Below the pieces are notes generated by a model. That model had not been told where the DNA came from and made no database searches. It saw only the letters and a program-made list of their open reading frames with translations. This document shows positions 11,469-21,199 of a stretch of 64,000 nucleotides of DNA, in pieces; the first letter of the stretch is position 1, and each line of letters opens with the position of its first letter. The translations under genes and the position numbers were made by a program. Origin of the DNA: Rhynchosporium graminicola (lineage: Eukaryota; Ascomycota; Leotiomycetes; Helotiales; Ploettnerulaceae); NCBI GenBank assembly GCA_900074885.1, contig FJUW01000055.1, positions 211,082-275,081 on the forward strand, read 5' to 3'.

Positions 11469-12647
11469 TCAATCGAAGAAAGTCACCTCAGGGAACAACT
11501 TGCTCGGTCCATCCAGCAACTTTCCCCTCTTCCCCATCAAAAACTTCCCAAAGAACTCTCCCACATAAGAAGTCTGAATCTCCAACATCCGTGTCCCAGA
11601 AATAGCTCCAAATTCAGCTTTGAGCTCAGGTGGCACAGGTACGCCCGCCGCAATTAACCCATCTATCAGTACCAAGTAATCGGAATAACTTCCATGCTGG
11701 GTCTTCGAAACTGCGATCTCTCTCTTGAAGCCTCGGAGGTGCGGCCAAAACTCTCCCCACGTCTGATCAAAAGTGCGATTGTGCGTCTCGGTCTCCATGA
11801 TCAGAAATGGTTTCGACAACCCGGTAGTGGTGACGTTGCCGATGATCGATCCGTCCATATTGACACCGGCGACGAACCGTTTGTCAGCCAACATAGCGGA
11901 TGCAGCCGTTGCGCCACCGAGAGAATGACCGAGGATCCCGATTTTGGAAGTCTGAAGCTTCTGCACCTTCCCTCGAGATTTCAGTCCGGGGATCTGAGAA
12001 ATGAATGTTGCGTTTGACAAGCTGTCAAGAACGGTCCGCACGTCCTGTACCCGGGCATCGACGTACGGGATGTAAGCATCCACATGTTCATAATTTGGCG
12101 CATCGACTTGGATGAACCGCCCGTCTGGGTACTCGATAAAAGGTGCATCGAGTGGATGGTCAACAACAACGACAATGTATCCTAAGCTGGCGAGATCTTC
12201 AGCCGCAGCCGTGTATAGCAATCTCGAAACTCCATAACCAGTCGAGAAGATCAGCACTGGGAAGTCGGTAGATGCTATCGTTGCTTTGAGATGTGCTTGG
12301 GTGGTGATGCTGATGGGAAATCCTGGTGGAAGACCCGCTTGAGCGATAGTGTATGCGAGACTTTGAGGAGGGAGATCTGGTGCTAAGGGGAAAGAGGTGC
12401 ACGATCTGTCGGTAGGGTAGAAGAATGAGACCATGAGATCTCGAGGGATGGAAGGTGTTTTGAGTTCGAGTGCGATTGTGCCGACTGGGTAGTTTCCTGG
12501 AAGCTTTGGCAACTGGAGTTCAACTTGTGCTGAGACCAATGTGACGATGACATTTAGAACAACGAGGAGTGTCGTGCATCGTTGCATGATTGCCATTATG
12601 GATCTTGGGCCTGTTCTCCGATGTAATTGATTACCACGAAGTTTCAC
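11469..12647 (-). CDS. secreted PAF-acetylhydrolase-like alpha/beta hydrolase
   Basis: Putative extracellular esterase/phospholipase A2 of the platelet-activating-factor acetylhydrolase isoform II family. A single exon gives 392 residues. A signal peptide is best made from Met18 (12596), MAIMQRCTTLLVVLNVIVTL then VSA, so that ATG is the likelier start. The nucleophile elbow is GHSLGG with Ser242. The acid is Asp265 in NMDGS and the base is His318 in QHGSYSDY, so all three catalytic residues are present in the family order. The YPVGTIALELKT and SFFYPTD blocks near the N-terminus also fit the family. Substrate is unknown; many fungi have several secreted paralogues. No break is seen. Confidence 0.88.
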   Translation of the reverse strand: MKLRGNQLHRRTGPRSIMAIMQRCTTLLVVLNVIVTLVSAQVELQLPKLPGNYPVGTIALELKTPSIPRDLMVSFFYPTDRSCTSFPLAPDLPPQSLAYTIAQAGLPPGFPISITTQAHLKATIASTDFPVLIFSTGYGVSRLLYTAAAEDLASLGYIVVVVDHPLDAPFIEYPDGRFIQVDAPNYEHVDAYIPYVDARVQDVRTVLDSLSNATFISQIPGLKSRGKVQKLQTSKIGILGHSLGGATAASAMLADKRFVAGVNMDGSIIGNVTTTGLSKPFLIMETETHNRTFDQTWGEFWPHLRGFKREIAVSKTQHGSYSDYLVLIDGLIAAGVPVPPELKAEFGAISGTRMLEIQTSYVGEFFGKFLMGKRGKLLDGPSKLFPEVTFFD

Positions 12648-13521
12648 CCTTGGTCACAGCAGTTATAAAAGTATTTTCCCTTCAACAAACCATTGGTAGT
12701 AGCCACATCAAAAAGTCCCCCAACTAATCCATGATCGGGGATCTTATATCTTCCAAATAATGCGCGACATATGGGAGCTCTCAGGCTTCGCTGGATGGCC
12801 ATGCGGGCATGCCAGTCAGCCTTACTCCTCGAACTGTTCTCCACCTTAAATGTCGGTGATGATTGCTAAGTAGCAATCTTGCGTCGTAACCCATCCCCTT
12901 GTAACCACACCACATCAATTCAACTGCAGCTCTTCGGGAGATCCTCGCTGTCCGCGCGGCCTTGAATATATCTGGGGAACATATTCGGCTGCCTGAAAGA
13001 AAGCCATACCATGCATGAGCCGGGAATACAATGTAAACCCGCCTTTGCAGCTCGGCTGAGTTAAGCGAGGACTTTTTGAGCATCGTGGAATGTGGGGGAG
13101 CAGGGCAGGTCATAGGACCTGAAAAGCTCCACAAGAGTGAAATGCAAGGTACACAGCCTTCGGCCCGGTAATTGTTCGATGTACCAAGGCGCGTATTTTG
13201 TTCGTCTAAAAGGTAAATTGACGACTGATTCTGTTCTAGCTTGCTTTTCAATACTTGGCACACGCGGGCTTCTCTTTTTATAGAAACTTATTCTAGATCG
13301 CTTGATGTGATATCAGCCTCGACCTTCAAGTGCACACTCGCTCTGATGAAGGACCGCTTCTCCAAGGACACGCTCAGCCCTGCCTGTCGGCTTTCCCAAG
13401 AAGTCATCATTTTCCGCGACCACTTTCTTCCCACAGCCTCCCTCCTCTTCTCCCTCCCCATCAGACATATCTGGTTTTGATGTTCCGTAACCTCATCGCC
13501 TAAAACATGATCCACTTCTTG
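12648..13521. other. intergenic, no gene seen
   Basis: About 870 bp. Frames of up to 160 codons occur (for example minus strand 12781-13263) but have no motif, no homology I recognise, and odd composition. It probably includes the PAF-acetylhydrolase promoter on the left. Confidence 0.45.
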
Positions 13522-13950
13522 CTAGAAATGGTCTCTTCTTCTCCTTCGAGTTGCGGAATCACATCGCTTCCCTATAGTCACATCCTCCTCCGGTCTGGCG
13601 AAATAAACAAGACTGTACCTTATCTCCTTAGCCTGTTCTCCAGGTGGACTTACTACCCGGCGGATGCTGCTTCTGAGTAGACCATTGGTGAATTCGACCT
13701 TCGCATCGCCAAGTCACGATAAAATGTCCTGGTAATGGCTTGACATAGGTCCATTGAGGGTCCTCAACAGCTGGTGTGAGTGGAGGCGGAAGTAGGATTT
13801 GTAGATCACCTAATCTGTTGAAGAGGATCGTGATACTGCCAAAATCGGTATGCTTCCCAAGTACGGTGCCTTGATCTGATGCTGGCTGGGGCGGTGATTT
13901 GATGAGACGTACTTGATCTCCTGAAAGTTGTGATACATGGTCTGAGAGCA
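13522..13950 (-). pseudogene. 2OG-Fe(II) oxygenase C-terminal fragment
   Basis: The remaining C-terminal third of an isopenicillin-N-synthase-like dioxygenase. In minus-strand order it reads SGDQVRLIKSPPQ, then KHTDFGSITILFNRLGDLQ (metal ligands His and Asp in HTD, 13844-13852), then PQWTYVKPLPGHFIV. A stop and frame slip come right after, then LGDAKVEFTNGLL, then SSIRRVVSPPG and RYSLVYFARPEED. The RxS motif that binds 2-oxoglutarate is kept. The distal iron-ligand His expected before RVV is Arg here (13659-13661), so even the joined frame would lack a metal ligand. The N-terminal two thirds are absent. The fragment abuts the end of the HET remnant and shares its strand. Confidence 0.8.
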
Positions 13951-13992
13951 GCTAGTCATCGCGTAGGGTGGTCGGGGAATCCCGAAAGGTTT

Positions 13993-15443
13993 TCAACGGG
14001 GCTGGCTATATGCCACCATTGTTTGCCAGAATGCATCTATGTGGTGTTGTGAGTCTGTTATTGTCTTCTTCGTCAGGTTCTCGCATACGTCAAACCACTG
14101 GCACACCTCGTCCGCGGCATCGGCAAGGCTTTTTTTCGAAGTTTCCCCCCATAGCCACGAATACCCATCAACGACTTCTTTGATTTGGTCTATCTCTACA
14201 CCACGTATCTGCAAAATGTCTGGACCAGTGGGCCAAGCGTTCCAAAATATCGGAATTTCTAGCCGTGGATCATACAAGAATCTGGCGGGAAATTTTGGGT
14301 TTGACGGTATTTTGAGAGACCAGTCTGAGCACCAAGAAGGCATTGTTTCAGGTTTACCGGCAGATATTGCTATATCAAGTATGTCTTGCGGTCCCATAGT
14401 ATCGAGTAGCTCAACAGCCAGTGACTGGTACACCTCGACAAAGTGATCTTGGTCATTATTATAGACGACATGTATCTGACTCCTGATTGCTTGAGGCACG
14501 AGTGCGAGAAGACTATACATACGATCTTCCTTGTGGAGGCTTTTTTTTTTTGGCGTGAGGAGTGGAGATACTCCATGAGCCGGTGACCAAGCTCCTCATG
14601 TGGATGTTCCAATATGCCTACCGAAGAATTAGTGCCAGTATTGTCGAAATAGACCCACATTAGTTTGGTGTCCGCCATAGAGTTTTCAAAGTTTCGGAAC
14701 GCTTCCCCCGCGACAGTCTGGTCTCCACACATGAATTGTGTATTCTTCGCTAGCATTACTTCTTGGAAAGTCCATAGTCGAAAGAGCCACTCCCTTCTTT
14801 AGAGTGTTGGAACAGCAGGCCATAGGAGGTGGGTTATAGGTGGAAGTCCTAAAGGCTCCAAGTCATGAGCTTGGAGAAAGAGCTTTGTACCAGTTTTCAA
14901 CAAGGATCCAAATGTCTCTGATTAGGACACAACTAACCCCGATGGCAGAATATTCCAGCTGTTGGGCTCCTCCATCCAAATAAAAAAATCCATCGTAAGA
15001 CGAATGTCGTCTCGGTGTGGACCAAGTCAAAGCATAACTTCTACCGCTTCCCCAAATATCTTCCCCATAATTGGAACCACTCGAGCTTTCTCGTCCCTAT
15101 CTCTTTGATTGATACATACTGCATCTATCCAGATTGGCATTTTGGAGATTGCTTTGAGGAAAGGCAGAGCCTCGAGGATGTTTGGTGTGATGCTGGTCAG
15201 GGCTCCGTTAGGCTTGAGCTCATTCCTACATAGCACTTCTCGCACTTCCGTGGATCGGCCCCATACATATGACAGAGCATTAAAAGGCGGAGAGTCTTTC
15301 ACATCGTAGGTTTGCAACCGAAGAATCGTTTTGTCAGCATCGTCAGGGGAGTCTAGGAGCTCCAGGAGGCGGATCGAGGCGGTTGAGAGAACGTCATAGA
15401 GTACTTGTGACCGCAAAGGATGGGCGTGTGGTGTTGCAGACAT
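13993..15443 (-). pseudogene. HET-domain (heterokaryon incompatibility) pseudogene
   Basis: Remnant of a HET-domain protein, the family behind fungal non-self recognition and programmed cell death. The start at 15443 gives MSATPHAHPLRSQVL. HET motifs follow: FNALSYVWG, then PIWIDAVCINQRDRDEK, then LFRLWTFQEVMLAKN, and at the end RMYSLLALVPQA with MPSWCSDWSL. Three stops lie in the same frame, at 15027-15029 (TGA where relatives have Trp of WLGP), 14922-14924 (TAA) and 14799-14801 (TAA). An 11-base A run (T on plus, 14541-14551) leaves the frame one base short: reading on needs a shift into SLHKEDRMYSLL. The C-terminus stops at 13993, where the oxygenase fragment takes over. The homopolymer shift could be a sequencing error, but the three stops could not all be. 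Confidence 0.85.
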
Positions 15444-17183
15444 GATAACTAAGGTTGAAGTAAGTGTCAAATTCCTAGGGAGCGTAGTTTTTTTTTGCGG
15501 CCGGCCAGACCGCGATGAGAGCGATGTATCGATCTTGAAGAGGCAACTTGAGTGCGTAGTCTTCGACGATCGAACGTCTGAAGTCTTGTTAGATGTGATT
15601 AACATGGACAGGAGCGGTATTTGGAAAGTGCAGGTTCGATGGCGGCGTGCAGATGGATTAAGTTGCTTCTGCCAAGATCTCGATTTGGACTTCCATCAAT
15701 ATCAGGAAAAAGGGGCTGATTCGGGTGAAGTATACCACCAAATCAATTAGTTGAAGTATCAAATCCATTCTATGATTTTACTATCTTCTCAAGTCGAAGA
15801 CTTGTATTGTTTTCGTGACATTACTAACAGTCAAGTGAAGTCCTGAAATACTTTCGTGACATTTATCGCCTCCTGTTGCGAGGAGTAAAGTCTGGCATAT
15901 TCGGCCACTTTTTACCGACATAGATAGGACGTTCAGCAACGAGCTCGCTAGATTCAAAACAATACCCAACTCGTTTCCCCTATGCTTTTATGGTATAGAC
16001 AGACCTTATCATGCGTACCCACGCTGCCGAGGGCTCTTATTCAGGAGTGACAGTCTGACAGTACCCGATCAAAGAAGCAGAAGCAGAAGCACCATATGTG
16101 CCTCTATTTTAAAACTAAATGATTGAAAACGGGGACCAGATCGGTTTCGAAGCAGTAATACTATTTGGTTTGTGTCGGATATGAGCTATACAGAGGTAAA
16201 TCTGTTTATAAGTATGCATAGTTTACGCAGAATAAATTGATGGAAAGGAAACCGTACTACCTCAGTCCGCAAAGAAAGAGAATGGAGGCAAGTGCAGTTC
16301 GAAAACAGATTAGCTGTACCCTGGACAGCAGAGAATATCTGCTACGATGCATGTTGTATTGTTACGAAGATCCTTACTAGTGTGCGAGTATGATTATGAG
16401 ATTGATTCGACGGAAGTTGCTGATGCCAAGGCTCGCGATGTGAAGGAGGCCCACACTTCAGGGGCTCGCTAGAATCAAAACAATGCCTTTGTTTACTTAA
16501 CTTAGCTATTGCAATAGTTGAAGATAAGCCTCTATCAGATCTTTGTTCAAGTATCAATGTTACTGGCCGTAGTAGCAAACATGATTCCAGGACTGCCAAG
16601 TCAAAAAGGGGACAAAATTGACACCAATGCTGGAAGAGTCAACTAATGCTGGGCAAGTCCAAAAAGCACATATCATGCAAAGCAACTGAAAACTTATACA
16701 CTTGGAGATGGAACTGGGGATCTCTAAGCTGACCCTTATACAATTTGACCACCAGCATTTGATGGCCCTTTCCCAGAAGCTGGAGATCATCTATGGACCC
16801 CTAATCTGCAGTGTTCACGTGATGGCGCGTACCCATATAAGAGATCGACATTTGAATCCGCGATATCAACTAACTGGATCAAATAAATCAATTGCATCAC
16901 TGAGTCCTTCATACTGTACGTGTCCGTGTTCCTGTATTCATAACCGCCACATTGTCCATCCCGCATAGATGTCATTGGCCGTAATGTATCCATCCACCTG
17001 CATTGTCCAATCACATGCTTCCTCGCCAACGTGACGCCTCAATGTCGTCACTGTAATTGGTACCAGGAGCTCTGGAGCTATAAGTTCCAAATCCCCCTCA
17101 CTTTCACGTTCCACAAACACATCACACAATACTCTCACAACAACCTCATCAACAATCAACTACCACAAACTAAAACCGTCATC
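15444..17183. other. intergenic, no gene seen
   Basis: About 1.7 kb with no coding signal I can defend on either strand. The last 120 bp before 17184 (CA-rich, with ACTCTCACAACAACC) look like the 5' leader of the mitochondrial-type gene. Confidence 0.5.
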
Positions 17184-17616
17184 ATGCTCCGTATCATCTC
17201 CAGATCCGCCGCTCCTAGAGCTTCGATTGTCCGCGCCGTCCAGATTAGAGGAATGGCCGACCAGAGAATTGAGAAAGCCGCAGAGGCCGCAGGAAAGGCG
17301 AAGGATTCAAGTCCAAAGGTACGTTCCTTTCGTTACACCATCACCCATTGGTGTATTAATAATGTCTTGTCCTTCTACGCGAACTTTTGGCTAATGCATA
17401 GTTCCGCAGGATCCCTCGGTCATCTCGTCCGCAGGTGCTGTAGGAAAGCAGTTTAACCCCGATGGAGCTATTGGAGGTATTGCACAGGAAATTGGAGGAC
17501 CATTCGATAAGGATGGAGCCATTGGCAAGCAGTTCGATGCTGCAAAAGATGGATTGGCTGGACAGGTTGAGAAGGCTGTTGATGGACCAAGCAGACCTGC
17601 TTCCGAGAAGAAGTAG
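17184..17616 (+). CDS. small mitochondrial-type hypothetical protein
   Basis: Two exons, 17184-17318 and 17410-17616, joined in phase 0 by a GT-AG intron (GTACGT ... CCGCAG), give 113 residues. Residues 1-24 (MLRIISRSAAPRASIVRAVQ then IRGMA) are Arg/Ser/Ala-rich with no acid, a good mitochondrial presequence. Next is an Ala/Lys/Glu helix (RIEKAAEAAGKAKDSSPK). After the intron come Gly-rich near-repeats, FNPDGAIGGIAQEIGGPF and FDKDGAIGKQFDAAKDG. No enzyme motif is visible and no function can be named. The clean splice, presequence and codon use support a real gene. Confidence 0.8.
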
Positions 17617-19041
17617 ATGGGTACTGGCATAGGGGAAGTGGAGGATGGGCAGATGGAGGAACAAGATGAATGCAGTGCTTGAGGATCGCAATTCATGGCG
17701 GATGGAACAATCCTCACGAATGACTTGTACTACTACTTCAATTGGCAACCAAAATTGCTGAACAAGCTATACCCACAGCCTCTCATAGTTTTCACTATCC
17801 TCTTGCCTCCATCAGTCTTCAGAAACGGTCGAGTTTGTTCGAGAGCGAGAAGTCTACGCGTATACAGCGAAGCATCAGGTCGCGTACATGGAACGAGACG
17901 ACGGCTGTTAAAAGCCAAGCATGTTACAGAGCTTCCTCCCTTCGGGGTTAAGAGCTGTATCCAACTTCATTGCCATGGGCTGTGGTCCCTTACTTTTGCC
18001 TGCCATTTGGCACAGAATCGGGTGCCAAGTTGCAATCCTTCGAACACGGACATCCATCTGAACAAACGGATGCCTCGCATGAAACAGTTGAAGGTATGAC
18101 ACGGTAGTGGAAGGATGGGATGAAACGATCCTGCGAATGCACCAGGGGAATCATATTGATTCAAGCGAGGTTATGACAGGCAGTATCATCTAGCAAACCA
18201 AAATCCTTCTCCATTTTGTGGAAGTTGTAGCTCATTTGTTGATCTGCCAAATTCTCAGCAGCACTAGAAAGCAAAACGCCAGCATTGCTAAGCTTCACAA
18301 TTACTTGCGCTACCTTCCTTGTATCCTCAACCACTGGATATAATCCTGGACGCCATCGACATCATTGACAGCTTGTAATCCACTGTTGTAATAAACAATT
18401 AAATGTCAGCTGTTATTCATTTCTGCCTCATTTAATACCCGCAACCTCTAGGCAACTATACCCATATGACCTTGCGTGCAGATATTTGACTTTTTGCGAG
18501 TAAGCGAGCAATAGCATAAACAAACTCTTAAACAGAATATCAAAAAACTATTACCAGTCAGCAGGCAAAGAATCGAAAACGAATATCAAAGATCCACGCT
18601 TGAAGGTTCAAGCTTACGATTGGCCCATCGTTTGATCTGTCCGTCCCCAGCTCACAAGGGTCTAACTTCAAGCACCAAACGGGTTCAGATCCCAAGCCAC
18701 CATGCGTGACGTCGGAATAACTCCTGTAATCCGCAGCTGAAAATGGATTACAAAAGTACCTCAAAACCCCGAAACAAAAGGAATGCCGTGAATCCTCTGG
18801 CTTCTGCGCGTGAGAACGCCACCAATAGTACTAATGCAGCCATGTCTTGACTTAGAATGGTGGACAATCTTCATCTTTACCGAGCCCAGCTGTGTCACGA
18901 ACGGGAGAATTAGACCGGAGAGGGAAGGTCGAAATGGCCCATTTCGTGTAACGCTCATATCTACATGGGGAATAAATATTCACAATTTCCCCCGCAACTT
19001 TGGAGGACAAAATCAGCATTATCAAGCCTTTTCACACAAAC
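17617..19041. other. intergenic with one possible gene fragment
   Basis: About 1.4 kb. Apart from a possible minus-strand exon at 18161-18359 (listed separately), I see no coding signal. The last 100 bp before 19042 are the GH25 gene's leader. Confidence 0.5.
18161..18359 (-). other. possible exon or gene fragment, unknown
   Basis: A minus-strand frame of about 65 codons ending at TGA 18161-18163 reads like a real helical protein (VVEDTRKVAQVIVKLSNAGV, then ENLADQQMSYNFHKMEKDF). It has no ATG at its start and is preceded by an in-frame TGA, so it would have to be the last exon of a longer gene or a leftover. The family is not recognised. Confidence 0.25.
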
Positions 19042-20179
19042 ATGATTCTCCTCTCATTATATTTTGTACTCGGCGTCGCTTCAGCGAGTCTGGTGACCCG
19101 GCAAACAACTTCATGCACAACTCCAAACGGTCCGGGATTTTGCGGAAACACTGCCACCGGCTGCAGCGGAGGTACTTTCTATGCCGGTTTCTGCCCTGGT
19201 GCATCGAATATCCAATGTTGCGTTCGCTCTTGCTCGACTCCAAGCGGAGCTGGGTTTTGTCAATACACTAGCAGTATTTGCTCGGGAACCTTCGTCTCTG
19301 GATATTGTCCCGGAACTGCGGATTACAAGGTACGGCTTGAAATTTAGGTGCTCGAAAGGTAGCTGATGAAAACAGTGTTGTGTGAAATCATCCTCTTCAG
19401 CTACGGGTCTTCCTGGTGTTGACATATCTGGCACTCCTCCGGCATCGTTCTGGACTTGCGCTGCGCAAACCTACAAGGTTGTGGCATTGAGAGGTTACCA
19501 ACAAGCATGCGGATCTGTAAGTTCAACATTCTCATCACGTTCACAGCTGACATTTTCAGGGCGGACAAGTCGCTTCAAACTTCGTCGCTAACTATAAAGC
19601 CGCCAAAGCGGCTGGAATCCCAAGAGTTGACGCATATATGTTCCCATGCACTGGCACCCAGCCGACTGGCGTCGCTTGCAAGAGTCCTGCAACTCAACTT
19701 GCGGAGTTCCTGAAGGTTATTGATGATAATTCTATGACGCTCGGAACTCTCTGGTTCGATATCGAGCCCACCTCCGGGACTTGCAATGCTTGGAACCTCG
19801 GAGCCACGCAGAACACAGCCCTGGCCAAGCAATGGGTAGCCTTACTCCAGGGTAGTGGGAGGAAATGGGGGATTTACGCAAACGGGTGAGATAAGTGTTC
19901 GTCTTGATACCGACTTCGCTGATAAGTGTAGCAATCAATGGTCTGGCATGTTCGGATCTCGAAGTACGGATGTGGCGTCTCAGCTTCCGCTGTGGGCTGT
20001 CCAGTTCGATAGCAAGCCTGGTGTTAATACCGTGACTACATTCATGGGAGGCTGGACGTCGGCTGTTGCGAAGCAGTACAATCTTGGTATGTTGGGGACT
20101 GGGATTTTCGGCGCTTTGGCTGACTTTGATAGATACTACTGCTTGCGGATTTGCCGTCGATCTTGACTCTTTCTTGTGA
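19042..20179 (+). CDS. secreted GH25 lysozyme-like protein with two Cys-rich modules
   Basis: Predicted extracellular muramidase-type glycoside hydrolase, which would cut bacterial peptidoglycan. Exons are 19042-19329, 19376-19516, 19560-19885, 19932-20086 and 20133-20179; all four introns are GT-AG, 43-46 bp, and in phase, giving 318 residues. Residues 1-16 (MILLSLYFVLGVASAS) form a signal peptide. Two tandem modules of about 38 residues follow, each with six Cys and the pattern C-TPxGxGFC ... CSG-TF ... YCPG ... CCV. The GH25 domain runs from GLPGVDISG to the C-terminus, with the conserved DIE pair in LWFDIEPTSGTCNAW, and ends FMGGWTSAVAKQYNL then DTTACGFAVDLD. No break is seen. Pathway role (defence against or feeding on bacteria) is inference. 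Confidence 0.9.
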
Positions 20180-20584
20180 TGTGGGCTCAAGAGAGTCAGG
20201 CGAGGTTAAATCAGGAGTGAAGTAGGAATTGTTAGTCGTGATACTGGGTTCTACTTAAAGCTATTTATTCTATTTCTTGGGATCTGAAATGAGCGGTCCC
20301 ATGGAATGGCCACAGAATAGAAAATGACTTGATGGCCGAAATAATTCCAAATACCAATTCCTCGTTTTATCTCTGCTCCAATTGAACAGTGTTCATGCTT
20401 AGCCCGAGGCAAATTCGTTCCCGGGTAAAACGAGTTAGAGAATCACCCCAACTTCAAAGCCGAAGACGACTCCTTCGAATGATGATCAAGCAGTCCTATT
20501 ATTTCTAATAAATCACCCAGACAATGTCCTGTACTATTCCAAAAAAGAAACGTCTCATCGAAATGTATTTCTAGACATAGATAG
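20180..20584. other. GH25 downstream region up to element A
   Basis: About 400 bp of normal-composition DNA between the GH25 stop and the first target-site duplication. No coding frame is convincing. Confidence 0.5.
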
Positions 20585-20589
20585 ATGGG

Positions 20590-20720
20590 AGAAAAGGTGT
20601 GGGAACAGAACCTCTTGAGAAGCGTCGTTGTATTGTAGAGGAGGTTTGGAAACCTCAGAAGAAGACTATAGAGGTAGAGGTCTGTGCGCAACTAGCTACT
20701 GGAGGTCCAGTGATATCACA
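20590..20720 (-). repeat. element A 3' LTR (131 bp)
   Basis: Direct copy of 29158-29288. The two differ at a few sites, mostly C/T or G/A. The pair sits immediately inside the ATGGG duplications, which fixes both borders. Confidence 0.93.
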
Positions 20721-21199
20721 AGTCCACTACCTACAAGTCTCGCCCTCGAGACCTCTCTTTCGTGAGTTCTAATACGCTATGAAACACCTGTAAATATACA
20801 TCTCGAAAGCTATATACTCCTAAAACTCTCTTTAGATAACTCCCCTTCGAGACAGAGAATATCTCTATCTTATATCAGGACCTTGTACCTATACCTCTTA
20901 ACTCTATAGTTAATAACTTCTGAACTTCTATATGTATTATTAAACTCCCTACTCCTGCTGCTATACCCTTAGTATAGAATCTCTAGCTATAACCTCTATT
21001 TTTCGACCTGTTCTGAGCTCTACTAGCAGAGAATATTTGCCCTTCTTAGCTCTAAGGTTTTAATATAATAGTAGTCTTTCCTCTTGTCTATTCATAAGGT
21101 ATAAGTTTCGCAGATAAAAGGGCTTTATTTGATCGATATAGAAGTATCGTAGTATAAGTGTTCCGTTAAGTTGCTATAAGGTATAAGATTTACTATATT

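Noticed and set aside
12781..13263. 160-codon minus-strand ORF
   Set aside because: No motif, no exon partner and unusual composition; not enough to call a gene.
15442..15750. 102-codon plus-strand ORF
   Set aside because: Overlaps the HET remnant's promoter side and has no recognisable features.
17695..18099. 134-codon plus-strand ORF
   Set aside because: Downstream of the mitochondrial-type gene; likely a chance frame in its 3' region.
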